Shown here: one piece after another, positions 1 to 8,310 of the stretch | How the letters are laid out: the number at the start of each line of letters is the position of its first letter | Numbering within the stretch: the first letter of the stretch is position 1 | Assembly: GCF_013403875.1 (NCBI RefSeq) | Contig: NZ_JACBNX010000008.1 | Location: 115,198 to 179,197, forward strand | Direction: 5' to 3' | Length of the DNA stretch: 64,000 nucleotides | Source of the DNA: Burkholderia guangdongensis | Lineage (GTDB): Bacteria > Pseudomonadota > Gammaproteobacteria > Burkholderiales > Burkholderiaceae | The notes under the pieces: generated by a model | Database searches by the model: none | Seen by the model: only the letters and a program-made list of their open reading frames with translations | Told to the model about the DNA's origin: nothing | Made by a program: the position numbers and the translations under genes

Positions 1-192
1 ATTGTCCGAGTAATTGAGCGTCCATAAGCCGGAGCTGTCGGACGGATTCCACACACCCGAGATGTCCTTGATCAGCGCGACTTTCGCGTCCGCAGCGGAA
101 TTGGATGTCGGCGCCGACGGAGCATTGTTCTTGTCACATCCCGACAGAACGAGCGCTGCCGTGCAAAAAGCGACTGCAAACAACCGTTTCAT
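1..192 (-). CDS. Putative lipoprotein, partial (3' end outside window)
   Basis: The first 64 codons of a minus-strand gene are present; the rest lies beyond base 1. The protein starts MKRLFAVAFCTAALVLSGC, a signal peptide with a lipobox whose cysteine is residue 19, so it should be lipidated and membrane-anchored after export. A Thr/Ser/Ala linker (residues 20-34) leads into a region beginning IKDISGVWNPSDSSGLWTL, which may open a small beta-rich domain. An AGGGG ribosome site precedes the ATG at 192. It lies downstream of and co-oriented with the autotransporter, 211 bases away, so co-expression is possible. I do not recognise the family; the lipoprotein call rests on the signal peptide. Confidence 0.75.
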   Translation of the reverse strand, partial: MKRLFAVAFCTAALVLSGCDKNNAPSAPTSNSAADAKVALIKDISGVWNPSDSSGLWTLNYSDN

Positions 193-403
193 GATGTCCC
201 CTGGCTTTTGTGGTCTGGTCTGTATTCTTGCTCTCAGTCCGCAAATCTAGCGCATCCTCCCTGATCCTCATAGTGGGTATGGATGCGTAGCCGGTCGAAT
301 GCTTCTCGAGTCATCACCTCGCCCGATGCCAACTCAGGCCGCTTCCCCAACAGCGGCCTTATCGCCACGAGGCCAGGAACAGCAAGGATGGGGAGCGGGT
401 GTA

Positions 404-3400
404 TCAGAACCGCCACAGCAAGTCCGCATACAGCGCGTTGTCGCTCACGTGACTGCCGAACTGCCCGCCATACGACAAACCGAGCGTCAGATTCTTCGCC
501 ACCCGCGCATCGACGCCGAGCCCGAGCAACATCGAATCGCGCGCAACCGGCACGCCCCCGGCGCCGAACGACGCGCCGCCGCTCGCGAACGACAGCGTCG
601 ACGTCGGCACCGTGCCGCCGAACGCATGCTGCCAGCCGATCTTGCCGAACACGGAGACCTTGCCGTTCGCCATCGTGGCGACGTCCGTCGAGGCCCGTAC
701 GCCGAGCGTCGAGTAGCCGACGCCCGTCGAGCCGGAATCGCCTTTCAGCGCGGCCGCGCCGCCGCTCTCGGTGAAACCGCCGGTGCTCACGTTCACGTAC
801 GCGAGCCCGACGTACGGTTCGAACGCGAGGTTGCGCAACGTCATCGAATAGCCGACTTCGCCGAACACCTGCGTCGCGCTCGCGTTGTAGCCGGCCGTGT
901 CGTGATCGGAGAAACCGCCGAACGACGGGTTGCGCTCGCTGTCCACGCGGTACCACGCCTGCGCGACGCCGCCACGTACGCCTAACGCATCGTATTGACC
1001 GCTCGCGTACAACGCGAGCGTCCCGCCGGTCGCGGTCGCGGACTGGTTCGAGTCCGTGCCGAGCAGGCTGCGCGACGCGCCGCCCGCGATGCCGACGCGC
1101 CAGTGATCGCTGACCGGCGCATCCGCGCCGACGACGAATCCGTACAGATTACGGCTCACCGACGATGCGTCGTCGCCGCTCAGCCGGCCGTGCGAGCCGT
1201 ACAGACGCCCCCAGACCGCCCGCGTCGGCGACGCGGTCGGCGTGCAGCCGTTCTGCGACGCGAGACGCGCGTCGAGCGATGCCGTGCCGTCGTCGGCGGA
1301 CACCGGCGCTTCGCAGCCGCCGCAAGCCTCGCCCGCGTCGCCCGCCACGCCCGAAAACCCGCCCCGATCGGCGCGGTCCAGCACCGCGTCGCGCACGAAG
1401 CGGCTGTCGAGCAGCAGCGCGGTCCGCGTGCTCGGATACAGGTCGCCCCCGAGCTGCGCGAACGCCGTCCGCGCGGTCGGCGCATCCGACGTCAGCACCA
1501 CATTGAACAGCGGGTTGCCCGCGCCGAGCGTGCCGAGCGCGCCGGCGACGGCCTGCCCGTTCGGCGTCGTCGCGACCGACGAGAACGACGTGCCGTTCGG
1601 CGTCAGCGCGAGCAGAACCCGGGATGCGTCGTACTGCAGCGTCGGCGTCAGGAACGCATAGGTCGACCGCACGCCGCTGAACTGGCCCTGGACGCCCGCA
1701 CCCGCGCTCAGGATCGTGTAGGTCTGGTTCGGCTGGTACTGCGCCCGGCTCGCCAGCACCTCCACGGTGCCGCCGCCGAGCGTGGCCGAGCCGGTCACGT
1801 TCAGGCCGCTGCCCTGCTGCGACGTCACCGCCACCTGCAGCGTCGAACCCGGCTGGAACGCCGCGTTGCCCGCCACCGTGAGCCGCTGCCCCACCTGCGG
1901 GACCGACGCGGTGCCGCCGCCCGATACCACGAGACCGCCGATCACGCCGTTGCCCGCGACGGTCGCGCCGTGGCCGACGGTCACCGGCGACTTCGCCAGC
2001 GAGCCGTCGACTTCGAGCGTGCCTGCGTTGACGGTCGTCGGCCCGGACAGCGTGCTGGTACCGCTCAGCACCTGCGTGCCGGGGCCGGACAGCGTCAGCG
2101 GGCCGGTACCGGACAGCGTGCCCGCGAAGACGCCGGTGCCCGTCGGGTTGACCGTCAGCGGCGTCGCGCCCAGGTTCACGGCCGAGCCGGTCGTCCCCGA
2201 CAACCCCGCAATCGATTGCGGCGTCGTCGCGCCGCTCGCGTTCAGCGTGGCGCCCGCGCCGGCCAGCTCGACCGGGCTGCCCGGCGACAGGCCGCCGCCC
2301 GCGCCGACCGCCAGCGTGCTGCCGGGGCCGATCGTCGTGCTGCCGGTGTAAGTGTTCGCGCCGCTCAGCGTCGTCGTCGACGGGCCGGCCACCGCGAGAT
2401 TGCCCGCGCCGGCAATCGGGCCATTCAGGCCGAGATTGTTCGCGCCGCCCACCGTCAGCGTCGACCCGGCGCCGAGGTTGACCGCATTGGGCAGCGCCGT
2501 GCCGCTCGCGTTCGTCGCGAGCGTGCCGCCCGGGCCGGTCACGTTCAGCGCGCCGGTGCCCAGCGCCGTGCCGCTGCCGGCGACCAGACCGCCGTTGCTC
2601 AGCGTCGTGCCGCCGGTGTACGTATTCGCGCCGCTCAGCGTCGTCGTGCCGGCGCCGGTCTGCGCCAGGCCGCCGTTGCCGGCAATCGCGCCACGCAAGC
2701 TTAGCGGGTTGGCGCCGTTCAGGCCCAGCGTCGAACCGGAGCCCAGGTTGATCGCGTTGGCCAGCGTCGCGCCCGGCACGTTCGTCGCGAGCGTGCCGCC
2801 CGGGCCGGCCACGTTCAGCGCGCCGGTGCCCAGCGCGGAACCGCTGTCGACGATCAGGCTGCCGCCGTTCATCGTCGTGCCACCGGAATACGTGTTCGAG
2901 CCGGTCAGCGCTTGCGTGCCGGTGCCCGACATCGTCACGCCGCCGGTGCCGGAAATATTGCCGGCATAGGTGCCGTTGCCCGTGCCGTCCAGCGTCAGAT
3001 CGTTCGCGCCCAGGTTCACGGCCGAGCCGGCCACGCCGGACAACGTGCCGATCGACTGCGACGTGGCCGCGCCGCTCAGATCGAGCACCGCGCTCGTGCC
3101 GGCGAGGTTCACCGGACTCGTCGCGGCGAGACTGCCGTTCGCGCGGATGGCCAGCGTGCCGCTGTTGACCGTGGTGCCGCCGGTGTACGTATTCGCGGCG
3201 GTCAGCGTGGTGGTTCCCGGGCCGGTGACCGCGAGACCGCCGGGGCCGGAGATCGCGCCGCCCAGGCCGAGATTGTTCGCGCCGCCCACCGTCAGCGTCG
3301 AACCGGCGCCCAGGTTGATCGCATTGGCCAGCGTCGTGCCCGGCGCGCTCGTCGCGAGCGTGCCGCCCGCGCCGGTCACGTTCAGTGCGCCGGTGCCGAG

Positions 3401-4624
3401 CGCCGAACCGGTGCCGGCGATCAGTCCGCCACCGCTCAGCGTCGTGCCCCCGGTATACGTATTCGCGCCGCTCAGTGTCGTCGTGCCCGCGCCGGTCTGC
3501 GCAAGACCGCCGTTGCCGGAAATCGTGCCGCCCAAGCCGAGCGCATTCGCGCCGTTCAGCGTCAGGCCGCCCGCGCCCAGCGCGATGGCGTTGCCCAGAT
3601 TCACGCCCGTGGAACCCGCCTGCAACGCGCCGCCATTCGCGGTGATCGAGCCCAACCCGAGCGCACCGGCGTTGCCGACGATGGCCGCGCCGCCCGTGAG
3701 CGACGCGTTCGTCGCGCTGGACACGCCATCGATGGTCCACGTGCCGCTCTGAACGTTCAGATGGTTGAAGTCGCCATACGTATTGATCGCGATCGTGCCG
3801 TTCGCCGGACTGCCGGCCGCCGGGTTCTGCTGCAGATTCAGCGTGTTGTTGCCGCCGAAGCCGCCGTCGACGAAGCCGGCCGACGACCCCGTCAACGCAT
3901 TGAACGTGTTGGCCGTACCGGGCGCCGCGCCCAGCGACACGGTGCCGGTCACCGTCCCCGCATTGGTGAACGTGTTGCCGCCGCCTGCCGTGCCGTCCGG
4001 CGCGAGCGACACCGAGCCTGCGATCATTCCGCCCGTCGCATTCGTGAAATCGACCTGCGCGCCGCCCAGCGTGCCGACCACCAGCGAGCCCGGGCCGGCA
4101 ACGATGCCGGTCGAGCCGATCGTGCCCGCGTTCGTGATGCGGGTGGTTCCGCCGGTGCCGTTTTCGACGAACAGCGCCGGCGCGCTGTTGGGCACGCCCG
4201 CCGTGCCCCTCATCACGCCCGTGCTGGTATTCGTGACGCTGACGGTGCTCGCGGTCGTCACATTGCCGACGACGGCGCCGTCCCCCATCGCGAACGGCGC
4301 CCCGAGCGACGGATCGATCGTGCCGCTGTTGGTCAGCGTGACGCCGCTGCCGGTGAGCGACAGCGCGGCGCCGCCGAGCACGGACGGCACGGTGATCGTC
4401 GCGCCGGGCTCGACCGTCACGCCGAGGTTGTTCGCGCCGTTCGCATAGCTGTAAGGCGTGGCGCTCGCGGCGCAAGTGACCGTGGTCCCCGCCGCGGAGC
4501 AGGCGGCGAATGCGTCCACCGGGACGATTCCCGCACCGGCGAGCGCGAGAAATATGCCGGTCGGCACCAGGAGCTTCGGGAGCGCGTCCACGCCCCGCTT
4601 CGAACCGTTGCTGCGCATATGCAT
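404..4624 (-). CDS. Large autotransporter with PAR (passenger-associated-transport) repeats
   Basis: A type Va-like autotransporter of 1406 residues: a secreted passenger displayed at the surface and translocated by its own C-terminal barrel. Residues 1-40 form a signal peptide ending VDAFA. The passenger is rich in Gly/Ala/Ser/Thr and carries many copies of the PAR pattern GxGTTTLSGANTYTGGTT followed by LxIxxGSALGTGALxV, which predicts a right-handed beta helix. Residues 1136-1406 form the autotransporter barrel, starting AVWGRLYG and ending in the canonical aromatic tail LLWRF. A linker just before the barrel holds CGGC and a further Cys, unusual for a passenger. The frame is open to 4792, but the ATG at 4624 has AAGG six bases upstream and leads straight into the signal peptide. 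The ligand is unknown; adhesion or biofilm is the usual role of the family. Confidence 0.9.
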   Translation of the reverse strand: MHMRSNGSKRGVDALPKLLVPTGIFLALAGAGIVPVDAFAACSAAGTTVTCAASATPYSYANGANNLGVTVEPGATITVPSVLGGAALSLTGSGVTLTNSGTIDPSLGAPFAMGDGAVVGNVTTASTVSVTNTSTGVMRGTAGVPNSAPALFVENGTGGTTRITNAGTIGSTGIVAGPGSLVVGTLGGAQVDFTNATGGMIAGSVSLAPDGTAGGGNTFTNAGTVTGTVSLGAAPGTANTFNALTGSSAGFVDGGFGGNNTLNLQQNPAAGSPANGTIAINTYGDFNHLNVQSGTWTIDGVSSATNASLTGGAAIVGNAGALGLGSITANGGALQAGSTGVNLGNAIALGAGGLTLNGANALGLGGTISGNGGLAQTGAGTTTLSGANTYTGGTTLSGGGLIAGTGSALGTGALNVTGAGGTLATSAPGTTLANAINLGAGSTLTVGGANNLGLGGAISGPGGLAVTGPGTTTLTAANTYTGGTTVNSGTLAIRANGSLAATSPVNLAGTSAVLDLSGAATSQSIGTLSGVAGSAVNLGANDLTLDGTGNGTYAGNISGTGGVTMSGTGTQALTGSNTYSGGTTMNGGSLIVDSGSALGTGALNVAGPGGTLATNVPGATLANAINLGSGSTLGLNGANPLSLRGAIAGNGGLAQTGAGTTTLSGANTYTGGTTLSNGGLVAGSGTALGTGALNVTGPGGTLATNASGTALPNAVNLGAGSTLTVGGANNLGLNGPIAGAGNLAVAGPSTTTLSGANTYTGSTTIGPGSTLAVGAGGGLSPGSPVELAGAGATLNASGATTPQSIAGLSGTTGSAVNLGATPLTVNPTGTGVFAGTLSGTGPLTLSGPGTQVLSGTSTLSGPTTVNAGTLEVDGSLAKSPVTVGHGATVAGNGVIGGLVVSGGGTASVPQVGQRLTVAGNAAFQPGSTLQVAVTSQQGSGLNVTGSATLGGGTVEVLASRAQYQPNQTYTILSAGAGVQGQFSGVRSTYAFLTPTLQYDASRVLLALTPNGTSFSSVATTPNGQAVAGALGTLGAGNPLFNVVLTSDAPTARTAFAQLGGDLYPSTRTALLLDSRFVRDAVLDRADRGGFSGVAGDAGEACGGCEAPVSADDGTASLDARLASQNGCTPTASPTRAVWGRLYGSHGRLSGDDASSVSRNLYGFVVGADAPVSDHWRVGIAGGASRSLLGTDSNQSATATGGTLALYASGQYDALGVRGGVAQAWYRVDSERNPSFGGFSDHDTAGYNASATQVFGEVGYSMTLRNLAFEPYVGLAYVNVSTGGFTESGGAAALKGDSGSTGVGYSTLGVRASTDVATMANGKVSVFGKIGWQHAFGGTVPTSTLSFASGGASFGAGGVPVARDSMLLGLGVDARVAKNLTLGLSYGGQFGSHVSDNALYADLLWRF
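2418..3520 (-). repeat. Intragenic DNA repeats encoding PAR motifs
   Basis: Within the autotransporter gene, a block of about 250 bases recurs as close copies around 2418-2690 and 3268-3520, with shorter related copies near 2740-2900. Each encodes the GANNLGL / NTYTGG / GTGALNV pattern. The copies are conserved at DNA level, including synonymous positions, which suggests recent duplication or gene conversion. Confidence 0.7.
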
Positions 4625-5284
4625 GTCACACCTTCCCTGTGAAGTCGACAACGCAGGGATAGCGGCCAACGCGATGACGACGTCGACAGCCGTTGCGCAA
4701 GCCTGTCTGAAGACTGGCAAAAAATACGTCCGGATCGCCCGTCGAAATCGATAATTTTTACACCGCTTATTCCAGCAATTCAGGCAATCCATGACGAAAA
4801 ATTAAATCAAATTTCGCCTATGAATAACCCATCAACTGAATCTAAATCGGCAAAAAATCACGTTATAGTTTCTACTCTTGGCCGCAATCCCAGCAACCGG
4901 GAATCTCGCACAAGGTTCGACGATTGAACATCCGGCGCCGGCAAGCGCACCCTCGTTGTCGCCAATATAGGCACCAGCGGCGGGCGATGGCCAGCGATCA
5001 CCCCGGCTTTTTTCAAAACTCAACAATTATTCAAAATCCCATCATTTCCCATCACTAATCAATTCGAGTCGATTGACAACCACAAAATACACCGCTCACT
5101 CGCATCTCATTAATTTCAATATCCATTCATGCAATCCGAAAATTTCAATCATTAAAAAAAGTAAAATTCACCCCCTCGAGTCTGCAAAAAAAAGCGTCGA
5201 CCTGCTTTAATGCATTTCAATGCGCCACGATGCCGCGACCTCTCGCGAGCCATAAAAGCGCACCTGTACGAGGACAACGACGCG
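4625..5284. promoter_or_regulatory. AT-rich divergent intergenic region
   Basis: This 660-base stretch separates the autotransporter (minus) from the molybdenum hydroxylase genes (plus). From about 4745 to 5205 it is far richer in A+T than anything else in the window, with runs such as AAAAATTAAAT and many TAAT/ATT steps. It must hold the promoters of both units, but I cannot assign -35/-10 boxes with confidence. A 64-codon frame at 4832-5026 on the minus strand has no convincing ribosome site or protein character and is not called. Confidence 0.5.
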
Positions 5285-5743
5285 ATGGTTACGCTGAACA
5301 TCAACGGCAACGCGCAGGACGTCGACGCCGATCCGTCGACGCCGCTGCTCTGGGCGATTCGCGACAATCTCGGCCTGACCGGCACGAAATTCGGCTGCGG
5401 CATCGGGTCGTGCGGCACGTGCACCGTCCACGTGAACGGCCGGCCAACACGCAGCTGCACGCTGCCGATTTCGGACGTGGCCGGCGCGCAGGTCACGACG
5501 TCCGAGCACATCGCCGACGACGCGGTCGGCAGGGCCGTGCTCGATGCGTGGGTCAAGCACGACGTCGCGCAATGCGGCTATTGCCAGAGCGGCCAGATGA
5601 TGAGCGCGGTCGGCCTGCTGCGCGGTAACCGGGCGCCGACCGACGCCGACATCGACAGCGCGATGTCCGGCAACCTCTGCCGTTGCGCGACGTACCAGCG
5701 CATCCGCGCCGCGATCCACGACGCCGCGAAGGCGCTCGCCTGA
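5285..5743 (+). CDS. (2Fe-2S) subunit of a molybdenum hydroxylase (IorA/CoxS-like)
   Basis: Small electron-transfer subunit (152 residues) of a xanthine-oxidase-family enzyme. The N-terminal plant-ferredoxin cluster uses Cys38, Cys43, Cys46 and Cys58 (motif CGIGSCGTC then C); the C-terminal helical cluster uses Cys97, Cys100, Cys132 and Cys134 (CGYC then LCRC). Length and motifs match isoquinoline 1-oxidoreductase alpha subunits and related aldehyde oxidases. The start is the ATG at 5285, where homology begins, with AGGA ten bases upstream; the frame extends to 5210 with no domain content. The Mo subunit follows after 19 bases, so the pair is almost certainly one operon. There is no separate FAD subunit, as in the Ior type, implying electrons pass to a membrane or cytochrome acceptor. 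Confidence 0.9.
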   Translation: MVTLNINGNAQDVDADPSTPLLWAIRDNLGLTGTKFGCGIGSCGTCTVHVNGRPTRSCTLPISDVAGAQVTTSEHIADDAVGRAVLDAWVKHDVAQCGYCQSGQMMSAVGLLRGNRAPTDADIDSAMSGNLCRCATYQRIRAAIHDAAKALA

Positions 5744-5762
5744 CCTTCGCCGGAGAAACCCC

Positions 5763-8213
5763 ATGCGTATCCGCGATCTCGACACGCCGGCCGGTGCCGG
5801 CGCCCGACAACCGAACGCCGCGGCGCTCGACCGCCGCGATTTCCTGAAACTCGCGCTCGCGTCGAGCGGCTGCCTGGCGCTCGGCATCACGCCCGCGCCG
5901 GCCCGCGCGGTGATCACGCCGCCGATGCCCGCGTCGCCGCCGCAAGCCTTTCTGATCATTGCGCCGGACAACACCGTGACCGTGGCCGTCAATCGGCTCG
6001 AGGCCGGTCAAGGCGTGAGCACCGCGCTGCCGATGGCGCTCGCCGACGAGCTCGACGCCGACTGGAACACCATGCGCACCGTGCTGGCGCCGGCCGGCGA
6101 ACCGTACAAGGATCCGGTCTTCGACACGCAGATGACGGGCGCGTCGACGTCGATCAGGCATTCGTTCACGCAATACCGCGAGCTCGGCGCGCGCGCCCGC
6201 GCGATGCTCGTCGCGGCCGCCGCGCAACGCTGGAACGTCGATCCCGCCACGTGCCGGACGCTCGATGGCGTCGTGACCTCGGGCGCCTACCGCGCGACCT
6301 ACGGCGAGCTCGCGCATGCCGCGATGGCGATGCCGGTGCCGCAGCAGGTCGTGCTGAAAGACCCGTCGCAGTGGCGCATCGTCGGCCGGCCGATGCCGCG
6401 CATCGACGCGCGCGCGCAGCTCGACGGGACGCTCAGGTACGGCATGGACTGGCAGTTGCCGGGCATGAAGGTCGCGCTGGTCGCGCGCCCGCCGCGCTTC
6501 GGCGGCCGGTTCGCGAGCTACGACGCGGCGGCGGCGAGAGCGGTCAAGGGCGTGGTCGCAGTCGTCGAGATCCCGACCGACCGCGGCGGCACCGGCGTGG
6601 CGGTGATTGCGAACGGCTACTGGCCGGCCAAGCTCGGCCGCGACGCGCTTCGGATCACGTGGCAGGACACCGGCTCGACGGTATCGTCCGACGCGCTGAT
6701 CGCCGAATACCGGCAACTCGCGGGCCAGCCGGGCATCGTCGTGCGAACCGCCGACGTCGGCGGCGCCCCGCCGGCCGTGAGCCGGATCCAGGCCGACTAC
6801 GAATTTCCGTATCTCGCGCACGCGCCGATGGAGCCGCTCAGTTGCACGATCGACGTCGGCCTGCCGGGCTGCGCATGCGGCGTCAAGCTGTGGGTCGGCT
6901 CGCAACTGCCGACCCTCGACCGGCTGGCGATCGCGAAAGCGCTCGACGTGCCGCCGCGCAAAGTCCAGGTGTTCACGATGACGACGGGCGGCAGCTACGG
7001 CCGGCGCGCGACGCCGTCGTCGGACTATCTGGTCGAGGCGGCCCACGTCGCGAACGCCTATTCGGCGGCCGGCCATCAGGGCCCGGTCAAGGTGATCTGG
7101 AGCCGCGAGGACGACATGCGCGGCGGCTATTACCGCCCGCTCGCGCTGCATCGCGTCGACATCGGCCTGGACGGCACCGGCAACGTGCGGGACTGGCATC
7201 ACGTCGTCGTCAGCCAGTCGATCATGAAAGGCTCGCCGCTCGCGAGCACGATGGTCCGCAACGGCGTGGACACCACCGCGACCGCCGGCGTGGCCGACAG
7301 CCCGTACCGCTTTCCGATGCAGGTGTCGGCGCATCAGCCGGACGTCGACGTGCCGGTGCAATGGTGGCGTTCGGCCGGCCATTCGCACACCGCGTTCGTG
7401 ATGGAAACGCTGGTCGACGAGCTCGCGCACACCGCGAAGCAGGATCCGGTCGCGTACCGGATGGCGCGCCTCGCCGGCCCGGAGCACGTGCGCCATCGGC
7501 AGGCGCTGCAACTGGCGGTCGACCGGTCCGGCTACGGCCAGCGCGCGTTGCCCGCCGGGCACGCGTGGGGGGTGGCGATGCACGAGTCGTTCGGCACCGT
7601 GGTCGCATACGTGACGGACGTGTCGATCGCGCAGGGCCAGCCGCGCGTGCACCGCGTGACGGCCGGCGTGCACGCGAACCGCGTCGTCAATCCGCTGGGC
7701 GCGGAGGCGCAGATCCAGGGCGGCGCGCTGTTCGGGCTCGCGATGACGAAGTCCGGCTTCGCGATCGGCGTCGATCACGGCGCGCCCCAAAATAGCAACT
7801 TCAACGACTATCCGCCGGTGCGAATGGCGGAGGCGCCGCCGGTGGACGTGTTTTTCGTGCCGTCGGACGCGGCGCCGACCGGCGTCGCCGAATCGGGTGT
7901 GCCGGCCATCGCGCCGGCCGTCGCCAATGCCGCGTTCGTGCTGACCGGCCAGCGTTTGCGCGCGCTGCCGTTTGCTCCGCTGCAGGTGGCGTCGCTGGAA
8001 ACGCCCGTCCCCGCCGCCGCCGCGCCCGAAGAAGATCCCGCTGCCGGCGACTGCAGGATGCCGCACCGGCACAAGCCATCCTGGCTACGGCCGAGGGCGG
8101 CCCAGAGCCATGCGGGCGTCGGCCATGCGAACCCGGTTCCGGCGCACGCGCCGGCGAAGCCGCGCGACGGCATACCGTGCGCCGACGATCTGTTCAAAGG
8201 CCCGACGACGTGA
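5763..8213 (+). CDS. Molybdopterin-binding subunit of a molybdenum hydroxylase (IorB/aldehyde-oxidase-like)
   Basis: Catalytic subunit (816 residues) that hydroxylates an N-heterocycle or oxidises an aldehyde; the substrate cannot be read from sequence. A twin-arginine signal (RRDFLK, residues 24-29, then a hydrophobic stretch ending ARA near 49) points to periplasmic export with the IorA-like partner. Mo-cofactor-domain features include GGSYGRRATPSSD mid-protein and GVAESGVP near residue 710, whose Glu is the expected catalytic base. The family core ends near residue 745; about 70 further residues, rich in Ala, Pro and His with two Cys, are not part of the usual fold. No cytochrome c or XdhC-type maturation gene is adjacent. 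Two of the family's flexible segments are hard to align by eye, so the substrate class stays open. Confidence 0.88.
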   Translation: MRIRDLDTPAGAGARQPNAAALDRRDFLKLALASSGCLALGITPAPARAVITPPMPASPPQAFLIIAPDNTVTVAVNRLEAGQGVSTALPMALADELDADWNTMRTVLAPAGEPYKDPVFDTQMTGASTSIRHSFTQYRELGARARAMLVAAAAQRWNVDPATCRTLDGVVTSGAYRATYGELAHAAMAMPVPQQVVLKDPSQWRIVGRPMPRIDARAQLDGTLRYGMDWQLPGMKVALVARPPRFGGRFASYDAAAARAVKGVVAVVEIPTDRGGTGVAVIANGYWPAKLGRDALRITWQDTGSTVSSDALIAEYRQLAGQPGIVVRTADVGGAPPAVSRIQADYEFPYLAHAPMEPLSCTIDVGLPGCACGVKLWVGSQLPTLDRLAIAKALDVPPRKVQVFTMTTGGSYGRRATPSSDYLVEAAHVANAYSAAGHQGPVKVIWSREDDMRGGYYRPLALHRVDIGLDGTGNVRDWHHVVVSQSIMKGSPLASTMVRNGVDTTATAGVADSPYRFPMQVSAHQPDVDVPVQWWRSAGHSHTAFVMETLVDELAHTAKQDPVAYRMARLAGPEHVRHRQALQLAVDRSGYGQRALPAGHAWGVAMHESFGTVVAYVTDVSIAQGQPRVHRVTAGVHANRVVNPLGAEAQIQGGALFGLAMTKSGFAIGVDHGAPQNSNFNDYPPVRMAEAPPVDVFFVPSDAAPTGVAESGVPAIAPAVANAAFVLTGQRLRALPFAPLQVASLETPVPAAAAPEEDPAAGDCRMPHRHKPSWLRPRAAQSHAGVGHANPVPAHAPAKPRDGIPCADDLFKGPTT

Positions 8214-8232
8214 CGGGCAAGACGATGGGACT

Positions 8233-8259
8233 GGACGCATCCCTATGCGCGATGCGTCC
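8233..8259. terminator. Stem-loop between convergent genes
   Basis: A perfect 9-bp stem (GGACGCATC / GATGCGTCC) with a 9-base loop lies between the convergent Mo-subunit gene and the efflux gene. It has no clear T-run, so terminator function is inferred from position. Confidence 0.5.
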
Positions 8260-8270
8260 CCCCATCATCG

Positions 8271-8310
8271 ATCCTCATCGATCCTCATCGATCCTCATCG
8301 ATCCGCATCG
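8271..8310. repeat. 10-bp tandem repeat over the stop codon of the efflux gene
   Basis: Three exact copies of ATCCTCATCG plus one copy with a single change (ATCCGCATCG). The array overlaps the 3' end and stop codon (8295-8297) of the minus-strand MFS gene. Confidence 0.85.

Noticed and set aside
14..250. 78-codon plus-strand frame at the window start
   Set aside because: Antisense to the lipoprotein gene, whose signal peptide and lipobox are unmistakable.
2300..3550. Repeated blocks considered as a CRISPR array
   Set aside because: Repeats are long, in frame and encode PAR motifs; there are no uniform short repeats with unique spacers and no cas genes.
4832..5026. 64-codon minus-strand frame in the AT-rich spacer
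   Set aside because: No convincing ribosome site, no protein features and no neighbour logic.
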